This document shows, piece by piece, positions 37,294 through 44,761 of a stretch of DNA of 64,000 nt. The position numbers were made by a program, and so were the translations under genes. The notes beneath the pieces are model-generated. The model had not been told where the DNA came from, made no database searches, and worked only from the letters and a program-made list of their open reading frames with translations. Origin of the DNA: Micromonospora okii (GTDB taxonomy: Bacteria > Actinomycetota > Actinomycetes > Mycobacteriales > Micromonosporaceae); the NCBI RefSeq assembly GCF_020884795.1, contig NZ_BBZF01000020.1, positions 40,812 through 104,811 of the forward strand, in the 5' to 3' direction. How positions within the stretch are numbered: the stretch's first letter is position 1; each line of letters opens with the position of its first letter.

Positions 37294-37801
37294 TGATCGC
37301 GGTGATGTCGTGGCTGTCGAAGTTCTTGGGCCAGATATCGCTGCGCATACACGAGTTGTTGTCCGTGTCGGCGCTCTTCGAGCGGTGGCCCAGCGAGCCG
37401 GTGTGCCCGAGTTCGTGACAGCCGAGGCTCTGCCAGTAGCCCGTGGACTTGCCGCTCATCGTCCGGGTGTTGAACTTGACGTCGTACTGGTCGCACAGCC
37501 CGTTCCACCAGTTGGTGTCGGTGCAGGTCGTCTGCCCGTACCAGGAACTGGAGTACGACTTGTCGTAGACGTGGATGTCCCCGCCGCCGGTCGAGGTGGT
37601 GATCTGCGAGCGGTCGAGCTGAGCCCGGCCGTGCGAGACCGCCGCCTTGCCGGCGCTCGTCAGCGAGTTCGACTCCACCGCCTGTTCCTTGTTGTCCGGC
37701 TTGCCGCTGTTGGCCTTGCCGCCGTGCCCGGCCATGGCCGGTGGCGCCAACGCCACCACGGCGATCAGCGTGGCACCGAGGACGATCGTCGTGCGCTTCA
37801 T
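37280..37801 (-). CDS. Small secreted zincin-type metalloprotease candidate
   Basis: A 173-aa protein, ATG 37801 in an ATGA overlap with the upstream gene. The signal peptide (1-24) ends in AMA. The mature protein has CHELGHTGSLGHR, giving His129-Glu130-x2-His133-x5-His139: the HExxH zinc site plus a third His at metzincin spacing, though Gly is not at the usual place. Met152 in SCMRSD is positioned like a Met-turn. Four Cys (93, 103, 128, 151) could form two disulfides. A pro-region (about 25-75) rich in Asn, Lys and Ser may keep it inactive. At about 150 mature residues it is close to the small snapalysin class. Target unknown; partners are the two exported proteins encoded either side. Confidence 0.75.
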   Translation of the reverse strand: MKRTTIVLGATLIAVVALAPPAMAGHGGKANSGKPDNKEQAVESNSLTSAGKAAVSHGRAQLDRSQITTSTGGGDIHVYDKSYSSSWYGQTTCTDTNWWNGLCDQYDVKFNTRTMSGKSTGYWQSLGCHELGHTGSLGHRSKSADTDNNSCMRSDIWPKNFDSHDITAINDNV

Positions 37802-38508
37802 TCCCCACTCTCCTCCGGAGGCTGCGGCAGCTCCGCGGTCGGCATCGACTCGGTCAGCGTGCCGGCGGCGACCTGCCCGCTCGCCGCGACGACCGTGTTG
37901 TTCAGGAACGAGGGCGCCATCGTGGTGATCGACGTGGCCAGCTCGTTCTCCGGGTTGCTGGGCCGCAGCGCGCCGTCGACCACCAGCGCGCGCCCGTCGG
38001 AGCTGGCCAGCTGGTAGGTGTAGGGGTTGCTGGCGCCGACGGCGCGGCGCAGGAAGAAGTAGCCGGTGTCGCCCACCGCACTCCACGCCACGTTGTTGGA
38101 GATGTAGCCGCGCCCCTCCTCGTCCCAGCCCTCCTCCTCGAGGGTGATGGACGGCGGGATGATCAGGTTCTTCGGGTTGTGTAGGACGTCGGACTGGCTG
38201 ATCGTCACCGTCCGCAGCCGGATGTCACCGCCAACCGCCGCCGGGTCCTCGTCGGCGCTGGCCAGCCGGCCGGGCTCCACCGAGGTGACCGTGCCGAAGA
38301 CCACCAGGTGTGAGGTGGCGGTCATCTGCTCGACGGTCTGGAAGTCGTACATCTCCTTGCCGAAGGCAAGCGCCTCGGGCTGTGTGTCGTAGCGCACGCC
38401 GGGGTCGGCCCGGCCGACACCCACGGCCGCCACGAGCGCGGCCACCGCGACGGCCCCTGCCGCCGTCAGGCCCAGCCGGCGTAGGCCGGGACGCCTGAGT
38501 TTCTCCAC
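37798..38508 (-). CDS. Exported protein of unknown function, first gene of zincin operon
   Basis: A 236-aa protein with start GTG 38508 after GGAGAA; a longer in-frame start would run through the divergent promoter. One N-terminal hydrophobic segment (about 12-32) after Arg/Lys suggests a signal or anchor. The rest has beta-rich segments, e.g. SHLVVFGTVTSVEPGRLAS and LRLRTVTI-like strands, then acidic EEEGWDEEGRGY and YFFLRRAVGASNPYTYQLAS; the order resembles small exported beta-barrel proteins with an OB-like opening. No catalytic motif was recognised. Its stop overlaps the zincin start, so the two are coupled. It is divergent from the SARP regulator, sharing a promoter region with 11-bp repeats. 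Confidence 0.65.
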   Translation of the reverse strand: MEKLRRPGLRRLGLTAAGAVAVAALVAAVGVGRADPGVRYDTQPEALAFGKEMYDFQTVEQMTATSHLVVFGTVTSVEPGRLASADEDPAAVGGDIRLRTVTISQSDVLHNPKNLIIPPSITLEEEGWDEEGRGYISNNVAWSAVGDTGYFFLRRAVGASNPYTYQLASSDGRALVVDGALRPSNPENELATSITTMAPSFLNNTVVAASGQVAAGTLTESMPTAELPQPPEESGE

Positions 38509-38616
38509 TCGCCGTTCTCCCTTTTCGAGGTCAGGCGCGGCCGGTGCCGGCCGCGCGTCCCGACCGAACGGCCGAAGGGCCGCCAGATCAGGACGGGATA
38601 CACGGTCCACACCCGT

Positions 38617-38645
38617 GGCTGCAGGATGCTTGCAACCGGCTTGCA
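38617..38645. promoter_or_regulatory. SARP-type direct repeats in a divergent promoter
   Basis: GCTTGCA occurs at 38628-38634 and 38639-38645, and a weaker copy GGCTGCA at 38617-38623, all 11 bp apart. SARP/AfsR regulators bind heptamer direct repeats spaced by one helical turn (11 or 22 bp). The array lies 46 bases upstream of the SARP gene start and 109 bases from the start of the divergent zincin operon. Confidence 0.65.
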
Positions 38646-38690
38646 GCTCGTCCACTGCGGACCGCCATACTCGCGGGTGGGGAGGTGGCG

Positions 38691-41600
38691 GTGGAGTTCC
38701 GGGTGTTGGGCACGGTCGAGTTGTGGGCGCACGGCGTCCAGGTCGACCTCGGTGGGCGCCAGCCTCGCCTCGTTCTCGCGACGCTGCTGCTGGAGCCGAA
38801 CCGGGTGGTGGCGGTGGATCGGCTGATCGACCTGGTCTGGGGTCCAGCGCCGCCGCGCAGCGCCCGGGGCACCGTGCAGGCGCTGGTCTCCCGGCTGCGC
38901 ACCGCGTTGCGGCAGGCGGAGGTGCCGGTGGAACTGATCGGCCGTGCGCCCGGCTACCTGCTCCGGGTCGACCCGCTGGCGGTCGACGCGCACCGGTTCA
39001 CCGACCTGGTCGCGCGGGCGCGGGCGGCCGGCGACGACGACGCCGTGGCCCTGTTCGACCAGGCGCTGGCGCTGTGGCGGGGGGAGCCGCTCGCCGACGT
39101 GGCCGACGAGGAGGTGCGGCACCGGCTCTGCGCCGGCCTGCGCGAGGCCCGCTGGACGGCGGTCGAGGAGCGGGCGGACGTGCTGCTGCGGCGGGGGCGT
39201 TCCCGGCAGGTCGCCGACGAGTTGACCGACGCGGTGGCCCGGCAACCCGGACGCCAGCGGCTGGTCGGTCAGCTCATGCTGGCCCTGTACCGGGAGGGCG
39301 GCGCCGACCGGGCGCTGGCCACCTACCGGCAGGTACGCGATCGGCTCGCCGACGAACTCGGCCTCGATCCGGCCCCGGCGCTGCGCCGCCTTGAGGAGCG
39401 GATCCTGCGCGCCGACCCGACGCTGGGGCCGCCCGCCGACGTCGCCGGACCGGGCGGCGACGACCGCTCCGCGCTCGTCCGCCCCGCCGGGCTGCCGCAC
39501 AGCAGCACGACCCTCACCGGACGGGACGCCGAGCTGGAACGGCTCGACGCCGGGTTGGCGGAGCCGGCCGACCGTACCCGGATCTGGGTGATCAGCGGCA
39601 CCGCCGGGGTGGGCAAGACCGCCCTGGCGCTGCACTGGGCCCACCGGGTCCGCGCGGAGTTCCCGGACGGGCAGCTCCACCTCGACCTGCGTGGCTTCGA
39701 CGCCGACCGGGAGCCGATGCCGGTGGAGACGGCGCTGACCCACCTGCTGACCGCGCTCGGGGTCGACCCGAGGGCGGTGCCGGACGGGTTGGACGGCCGA
39801 ACGGCGCTGCTCCGCTCGCTACTGGCCGGTCGGGACGTGCTGCTGGTGCTGGACAACGCCCGCCACGCCGACCAGGTGCTGCCGCTCATCCCGTCCCGCG
39901 GCACCGTGCTCGTCACCAGCCGGCACCGCCTCGGTGACCTCGTGGTCCGCGCCGACGCCCGGCTGCTCCCGTTGGACGTGCTCACCCCGGTGGCGTCGGT
40001 ACGTCTCCTGGCGACGCTGCTGGGTGCGGCGGCCGTGCGAGCCGACCCGGCGGCGGCAGCGGAGCTGGCTCGACTCTGCGGCCACCTGCCACTGGCCCTG
40101 CGCATCGCCGCAGCCAACGTGCAATCGGCCGGCAGGGCGGACGTCGCCGGCCTGGTCCGCGAGCTGACCGACGGGGACCGGCTGGCCGGGTTGACCGTCG
40201 ACGGCGCCGAGGAGGGGGCGGTGACGAAGGCGTTCGCCCTGTCGTACCGGGTGTTGTCCGGGCCGCAGCGGGAACTGTTCCGCCGCCTCGGCCTGGTGCC
40301 CGGGGCGAGCATCACCGCCGGCCCGGCCGGCGCGGTCGCCGGCGTGCCGGTGCCCACCGCGACCCGGAGACTGCGGGCCCTGGCGGCAGCGCACCTGCTG
40401 GAGCGGCACCCCGGCGAGCGCTACCGCTTCCACGACCTGCTGCGCCGGTACGCCGTGGACCGGCTCACCGCGGAGGACGACGAGGCGGCCCGCGGGGTGG
40501 CCCGGAGGCGGCTGTTCGACCACTACCTGGACACGGCCGACGCGGCGGGCCGCCGGGTCATTCCGCATTTCGTGCGGCTGCCGCGGCCGGTGGCAGCGGA
40601 CCCCTTCCCCGACACCGACGCCGCCCTGGCCTGGTTGGATGCCGAGTGGGCGAACCTCACGGCGGCGGTCGAAGAGGCCGCCCGGTGCGGTCCCCGCCGG
40701 TACGCCTGGCATCTCACCGACGCGCTGCGCGCCTACTTCCACCAGCGGGGTCGTCGGGAGGAGTGGCTGAACGCGGCGACGGTGGCGCTGGCCGCCGCCC
40801 AGACCGACGGTGACGCCCGCGCCCAGGCCGCGATGCACCAGAGCATCGCGCTCGTGCAGGTCAACAGCGGCCGGTACGAGGAGGCCCGCGAGCACCTGCT
40901 CGAAGGGCTGCGGTGCAGCGACGCGGACAGCTGGCAGGAGGGACGGGCCGGGATCCTGAACAACCTCAGCGCGGTGCACCAGCGGCTCGGCGACCCGCAC
41001 GCGGCGATCGACTGCGCCCGCCGGTCGTTGGCGCTCAACCGCCGGTCGGGCAATGACGGCGGGGAGGCCATGTCCCTGGCCAACCTCGGGTTCTCGCACT
41101 GGCAGCTCGGCGCGTTCGCGGAGGCGGACGCCCACTTCCGGGCCGCACTGGAGCGCGGGGAGCGGGCCGGGGCGCACTACAACGTGGCCGTGCTCCTGGT
41201 CGACCTGGCCAACGTGCGCCGGGACCGGGGCGACGCGGACGGCGCGGATGATCTCTACGCCCGCGCGCTCGCCGCCAATCGGGAGCTCGGCTACCGGTAC
41301 GGTGAGGCGACCGCCCTGGCCGGCCGTGCGGTGCTCTGGAGCGACACGGATCGCGCCGAGCCGGCCCGTGCCGACGCCGAGCGGGCGGTGACGCTGACCC
41401 GGGAGATCGGCGACGCGGGCACCGAGGCGTGGGCTGCCGACGCGCTGGGGCGGGTGCTGCTGGCGCTGGGACACCCGGGCGAGGCGGCCGAGCAGCACCG
41501 CCGGTCCCTCGAACTTGCCCGGCGTACCCGATTCTGCTGGTGCGAGGCGACGGCCCTGACCGGCCTCGCCGCCGCCGAGCTGGCCGGGGGCGACCCGGAG

Positions 41601-41813
41601 GCCGCCGGGCGACACGGGCGGGCGGCGTTGGGTCTGGCCACCCGCTCGGGCTACCGGCCGCTTGAGATTCGGGCGTCCTATCTCCTCGCCCGGCTCGCGG
41701 AGCGGGCCGCGGACGCGGCCGAGGCAGCGCGGCTGGACGGCCAGGCGACGCGGCTGGCCCGGGAGACCGGGTACGCGCTGCCGGGTCGCCCGGCACCGCA
41801 GCCGCAGCGCTAG
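38691..41813 (+). CDS. AfsR-like SARP regulator with NB-ARC and TPR domains
   Basis: A 1040-aa regulator, GTG 38691 after GGGGAGG (an in-frame GTG 38685 overlaps the ribosome site). Domains in order: OmpR-type winged helix (about 1-90; VEFRVLGTVELW ... GTVQALVSRLRTAL), BTAD all-helical domain (about 95-245), STAND/NB-ARC ATPase (about 270-560; Walker A GTAGVGKTALALHW near 303, VLLVLDNARHADQVLP Walker B region), then helical TPR repeats (about 680-1030; e.g. NNLSAVHQRLGDPHAAIDCA). Such proteins activate secondary-metabolite or developmental operons, with the ATPase/TPR part sensing signals. It is divergent from the exported zincin operon and has SARP-type repeats in the shared promoter. An IS remnant abuts its stop codon. 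Confidence 0.93.
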   Translation: MEFRVLGTVELWAHGVQVDLGGRQPRLVLATLLLEPNRVVAVDRLIDLVWGPAPPRSARGTVQALVSRLRTALRQAEVPVELIGRAPGYLLRVDPLAVDAHRFTDLVARARAAGDDDAVALFDQALALWRGEPLADVADEEVRHRLCAGLREARWTAVEERADVLLRRGRSRQVADELTDAVARQPGRQRLVGQLMLALYREGGADRALATYRQVRDRLADELGLDPAPALRRLEERILRADPTLGPPADVAGPGGDDRSALVRPAGLPHSSTTLTGRDAELERLDAGLAEPADRTRIWVISGTAGVGKTALALHWAHRVRAEFPDGQLHLDLRGFDADREPMPVETALTHLLTALGVDPRAVPDGLDGRTALLRSLLAGRDVLLVLDNARHADQVLPLIPSRGTVLVTSRHRLGDLVVRADARLLPLDVLTPVASVRLLATLLGAAAVRADPAAAAELARLCGHLPLALRIAAANVQSAGRADVAGLVRELTDGDRLAGLTVDGAEEGAVTKAFALSYRVLSGPQRELFRRLGLVPGASITAGPAGAVAGVPVPTATRRLRALAAAHLLERHPGERYRFHDLLRRYAVDRLTAEDDEAARGVARRRLFDHYLDTADAAGRRVIPHFVRLPRPVAADPFPDTDAALAWLDAEWANLTAAVEEAARCGPRRYAWHLTDALRAYFHQRGRREEWLNAATVALAAAQTDGDARAQAAMHQSIALVQVNSGRYEEAREHLLEGLRCSDADSWQEGRAGILNNLSAVHQRLGDPHAAIDCARRSLALNRRSGNDGGEAMSLANLGFSHWQLGAFAEADAHFRAALERGERAGAHYNVAVLLVDLANVRRDRGDADGADDLYARALAANRELGYRYGEATALAGRAVLWSDTDRAEPARADAERAVTLTREIGDAGTEAWAADALGRVLLALGHPGEAAEQHRRSLELARRTRFCWCEATALTGLAAAELAGGDPEAAGRHGRAALGLATRSGYRPLEIRASYLLARLAERAADAAEAARLDGQATRLARETGYALPGRPAPQPQR

Positions 41814-41856
41814 GTTCTGTCTTGCGGATCGCGAGTCTCGCTCGTTAGGCCCCTGC

Positions 41857-41958
41857 ATGGCGCGAGGTGATCTCACGAACCATGAGTGGGCTGTGCTGGC
41901 ACCGTTGTTGCCAGCAGTCCGTGCGGGGTGGCCGGTGGCGGGCCCCCTCGAACGCTGA
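41857..41958 (+). pseudogene. IS5-family transposase N-terminal remnant
   Basis: A 33-codon fragment reading MARGDLTNHEWAVLAPLLPA, the standard opening of IS5-type (DDE) transposases, then breaking off after VAGPLER. The remaining ~230 residues and the DDE motif are absent. The bases just before it (41814-41856, starting GTTCTGTCTTGCGG) look like an IS end and begin directly after the stop of the SARP gene, so the element probably landed there and later lost most of its length. It marks the left side of the accessory block up to about 44.7 kb. Confidence 0.75.
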
Positions 41959-41969
41959 CTTCCACAGGC

Positions 41970-42000
41970 GGCACCTCTGCACCTCGCAGAGCCCGGTGCC
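41970..42000. terminator. Hairpin between SARP/IS remnant and mini-GntR gene
   Basis: GGCACCTCTGC (41970-41980) pairs with GCAGA (41986-41990) and GGTGCC (41995-42000) with a 4-base bulge. It could terminate either the plus-strand SARP transcript or the minus-strand GntR gene. Confidence 0.5.
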
Positions 42001-42054
42001 CTGCGAAGCAGGCGTTGCCCCTATAACGCGACCGTCTTGACATCGGTCACAAGA

Positions 42055-42276
42055 TCAGCTCGTTGGCACGGCCTTGACGTAGACGCCCTCGCCCTGGCGG
42101 CCTTCCACAAGGCCCTCCGCCTTGAGCACCAGCATGGCTCCACGGATCGAGCCGTACGACACGCCGTGCTGGGCCTGCAGCGCGTTGATCGAGGGCAGCT
42201 TGTCCCCCACGGCCAGTTCACCGGTGCGGATCTGCTCGCGGATGGCCTCCGCCACCCGCTCGTACTTCGCGGTCAT
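42055..42276 (-). CDS. Minimal GntR-type winged-helix regulator
   Basis: A 73-aa protein, ATG 42276 after GAGGAG. It is essentially only the GntR DNA-binding domain: YERVAEAIREQIRTGELAVG, then DKLPSINALQAQHGVSYGSI and AMLVLKAEGLVEGRQGEGVYV. Full GntR proteins carry a C-terminal ligand domain of 100-170 aa, absent here. Such short versions accompany integrative or plasmid-like regions in actinomycetes (KorSA-like control genes; family knowledge). An inverted repeat about 60 bases upstream (42335-42350) may be its operator, and the divergent DivIVA-XRE genes its target. Confidence 0.88.
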   Translation of the reverse strand: MTAKYERVAEAIREQIRTGELAVGDKLPSINALQAQHGVSYGSIRGAMLVLKAEGLVEGRQGEGVYVKAVPTS

Positions 42277-42334
42277 CTTTACTCCTCGGGTCGCACCCCC
42301 GAGTAGATCACTTCGAGATAACCACATCAACTAT

Positions 42335-42350
42335 GTCTAGCAACGTAGAC
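42335..42350. promoter_or_regulatory. Candidate GntR operator
   Basis: GTCTA-GCAACG-TAGAC, 5-bp perfect arms with a 6-base spacer, in the AT-richer divergent region between the mini-GntR gene and the DivIVA-domain gene. Related ACTACGTCGA and CTATGTCTAG strings nearby could be additional half-sites. Confidence 0.45.
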
Positions 42351-42547
42351 CACGGATACTACGTCGATTATGCTCCGAGTCGTGTTCGTCCTCGGGTCGC
42401 ACCAGGAGGGGCACAACGTCCGGTGTCTGCCCGCTTGTCCCACCTGCCAAGTTGGGGCAGGCACCGGACCGATCAGCAACAGCCACGCCGAGTCGGCCCT
42501 TCGACGGCCCGGACGGCGGCACTGCCGACAGCGCAGAACGGAGGCAC

Positions 42548-42979
42548 ATGGAGCCCAACCCGGACGAGCCACCAGACCCGACCGATGCCATCCCCTCCCC
42601 CGGGATCGGCCGTGCCACGGCGGAAGGCGGGGTCTACCGATCCCGGCGGAACCTGCTTACGCCGGCCGACATCCGGCGGCAGTGCTTTCCCATGACGGGG
42701 TTCGGTCGGCGGGGCCTCGATCCGGAGGCGGTCGGCAGGTTCCTGGGCCAGGTCGAAGCCGACCTGGAGGCCCTGTACCGGGAAATCGTGGCCGCGCGGG
42801 ACGAGGCCAGCTACTACCGGGACACCGCAGCGGAGTTGCGCGCGGAGCGCTGGCGGCTGCGCACGCCGTGGGCACCACGTCCCCGCAACGAATACCGCCG
42901 TCCACCCATGTGCCCGCCCTACTCGCGTCAGCAGCCCGGCGGGCACCGGAGGGCGGACGACGGGCGCGGCGATGGCTGA
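42548..42979 (+). CDS. DivIVA-domain protein
   Basis: A 143-aa protein, ATG 42548 after GGAGG. A Pro/Asp-rich N-terminal tail (1-33) precedes a DivIVA-like segment (about 35-95): LTPADIRRQCFPMTGFGRRG, then LDPEAVGRFLGQVEADLEAL and a coiled-coil opening YREIVAARDEASYYRDTAAE. The C-terminus is Arg/Pro-rich. DivIVA proteins mark cell poles in actinomycetes, but this short version lacks the long coiled coil and belongs to a class commonly found in accessory blocks with small XRE regulators. It overlaps the next gene by 8 bases (ATGGCTGA) and is divergent from the mini-GntR gene. Confidence 0.8.
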   Translation: MEPNPDEPPDPTDAIPSPGIGRATAEGGVYRSRRNLLTPADIRRQCFPMTGFGRRGLDPEAVGRFLGQVEADLEALYREIVAARDEASYYRDTAAELRAERWRLRTPWAPRPRNEYRRPPMCPPYSRQQPGGHRRADDGRGDG

Positions 42980-43460
42980 CTATCCGGCGTTGCACGGCCC
43001 GTCGCGGCCGGACTGGAACTGCCTGTCCTGCGGCGAACCGTGGCCCTGCCCGACCCGCAAACGCCAGCTCAAGGAGCTGTGCCACTGCAACATCCGCACC
43101 CTCACCCGCTACATGAGCGACTACCTACGCGACGCCCGCACCGAGATCACCGGCCTGAACGCCGCCGAAATCACCGAACGCTTCATCGGCTGGTGCGCCC
43201 GACCGCTCGGATCATGGGCGCACCAGGAACACCCGACCCGCCAGGCCGCCGACTCCGGCGGCACCCACACCAACCAGGAGGCGGAAGACATGGCCAGCAG
43301 GGACGACGAAGCGAAGCAGAGCCGGGGCGAGCAGATCCAGGAAGCCGAACGGGAAGCGGCACGGCGGCGGATCCTGGAACTGGCCGAGGCGGAACGCATC
43401 CCCGCCGAGGAGACCACCCGGGCCATACCCGACCGGCGGTGGCGTCGTGGCCAACCGTGA
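42972..43460 (+). CDS. Small Cys-containing protein of the accessory block
   Basis: A 162-aa protein starting at ATG 42972 inside the end of the DivIVA-domain gene. The N-terminus has WNCLSCGEPWPCPTRKRQL with a C-x2-C-x5-C pattern that may bind zinc, then ELCHCNIRTLTRYMSDYLRD and AAEITERFIGWCARPLGSWA. The C-terminal third is highly charged and helical (REQ/EAE/RRR-rich, about 105-150). Similar proteins, sometimes misannotated as flavin reductase, occur beside DivIVA and XRE genes in actinomycete genomes (recalled). Function unknown. Its end overlaps the XRE gene start by 14 bases, so all three are coupled. Confidence 0.65.
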   Translation: MADYPALHGPSRPDWNCLSCGEPWPCPTRKRQLKELCHCNIRTLTRYMSDYLRDARTEITGLNAAEITERFIGWCARPLGSWAHQEHPTRQAADSGGTHTNQEAEDMASRDDEAKQSRGEQIQEAEREAARRRILELAEAERIPAEETTRAIPDRRWRRGQP

Positions 43461-44652
43461 CCTGCCCATAGGCCGCCGCGTCGCCCGCCTGCGGACCCGG
43501 CGGCAGATGACCCAACAGATGCTCGCCGACCGCCTCGGCAAATCCAAGAGCTGGGTCGACAAGGTCGAACGCGGCGTCCGCACCCTCGACAGATACTCCG
43601 TCATCACCGAAGTCGCCACCGTCCTGCGCGTCGACCCCACACTCCTGCTCGGCCACACCACCCCACCACCGACGACCAGCGGCGCAACGATCACGGCCGG
43701 AATCGACGCGGTACGCGCCGCCCTCGCCCACTACGACACCCACCCCGACCCGTACAACCCACCCGCCACCCCACCCCACGAACTGAGCCGACGCGTCGGG
43801 CACGCCTGGCTCACCTACGACCACGCCGACTACCCCGCCCTCCTCCGAGCGCTACCCGACCTGCTCGCCGACACCCAACACACCCACACCACCCACCGCG
43901 ACGACGACACGACCGGCCTGCTCGTGCAGGCGTACCGCATCACCGCCTCCGTGCTGGTCAAACTCGGCGAAGCCGACCTCGCCTGGCTCGCCGCCGACCG
44001 CGCCATCGCCACCGCCACCGGCAACCCACCCCTGTCCGCGACAGCCGTCGTACCGCTCGCCCAAGCACTACGCGCCCTCGGCCGCGCCCCGCTCGCCCTC
44101 GCCGCTGCCCTCCCCGCCGCACACCACACCACCACCCACCGGCCGCCCCACGACACCCCCGACATGCTGCCGCTGCGCGGGGCCCTGCTGGTCGAGGCCG
44201 CCCACGCCGCCGCAGCCTGCGCAGACCCGGGCGGCGTACGGGAACTCCTCGACCAGGCCGCCGACATCGCCGTCCAGGTGGACGACGACACCGACCCGCA
44301 CCACGTCGGCTTCGGCCCCACCACCGTCGCACTCGCCCGCATCACCACCACCGCCGACCTCGGCAACGCCCACCAGGCCATCACCCGACACACCCAGGCC
44401 ATCGCCTCCGGCCACTGGCGACGACTGCCCGTCGAACACCGCGCCGCGTACCTGCTCGACATCGCGCGGGCGTACCTGTTGGTCGGCGACCTCCTCGCGG
44501 CCGGACGCACCCTGATCCACGCCGACCGCACCGCACCCGCCGAAGTACGGCTACGACCGGTGGCACGTACCGTCATCGCCGACCTGACACGCGGCGGACC
44601 GCTCCCGGCCGACGTGGCAGCCCTGGCCACGACCGTCGGCCTCCCGGCTTGA
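43447..44652 (+). CDS. XRE-family helix-turn-helix protein with TPR-like C-terminus
   Basis: A 401-aa protein starting at GTG 43447. Residues about 5-65 form a Cro/C1 helix-turn-helix (IGRRVARLRTRRQMTQQMLA, then LGKSKSWVDKVERGVRTLDR). The rest (about 90-400) is Ala/Leu-rich and alpha-helical, with TPR-like segments (HAWLTYDHADYPALLRALPD, LGEADLAWLAADRAI). This layout is common in actinomycete regulators paired with small accessory proteins. Compared with nearby genes it uses many ACC and CAC codons and few GGG codons, giving it a different look. It is the last of three coupled genes (DivIVA-domain, Cys protein, XRE), likely acting as one accessory unit. Confidence 0.85.
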   Translation: MANRDLPIGRRVARLRTRRQMTQQMLADRLGKSKSWVDKVERGVRTLDRYSVITEVATVLRVDPTLLLGHTTPPPTTSGATITAGIDAVRAALAHYDTHPDPYNPPATPPHELSRRVGHAWLTYDHADYPALLRALPDLLADTQHTHTTHRDDDTTGLLVQAYRITASVLVKLGEADLAWLAADRAIATATGNPPLSATAVVPLAQALRALGRAPLALAAALPAAHHTTTHRPPHDTPDMLPLRGALLVEAAHAAAACADPGGVRELLDQAADIAVQVDDDTDPHHVGFGPTTVALARITTTADLGNAHQAITRHTQAIASGHWRRLPVEHRAAYLLDIARAYLLVGDLLAAGRTLIHADRTAPAEVRLRPVARTVIADLTRGGPLPADVAALATTVGLPA

Positions 44653-44736
44653 CCGGCGCGCGAAACCGCCACCACGCGGACGGCTTGCCACCGAAGCTGT
44701 AGTAGCGGGTGGCGCGGTGCTCGGCGCGGCCGGCTC

Positions 44737-44752
44737 AGGGGCGGCGGCCCCT
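44737..44752. terminator. Short hairpin between XRE and NACHT genes
   Basis: AGGGGC-GGCG-GCCCCT (6-bp stem, 4-base loop) between two convergent genes. Small, so confidence is modest. Confidence 0.4.
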
Positions 44753-44761
44753 CGCTCCCGG

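Noticed and set aside
42001..42054. tRNA or attachment-site remnant next to the IS fragment
   Set aside because: No cloverleaf arms or TTCGANTC-type T-loop could be found; no direct repeat of it was noticed at the other side of the accessory block.
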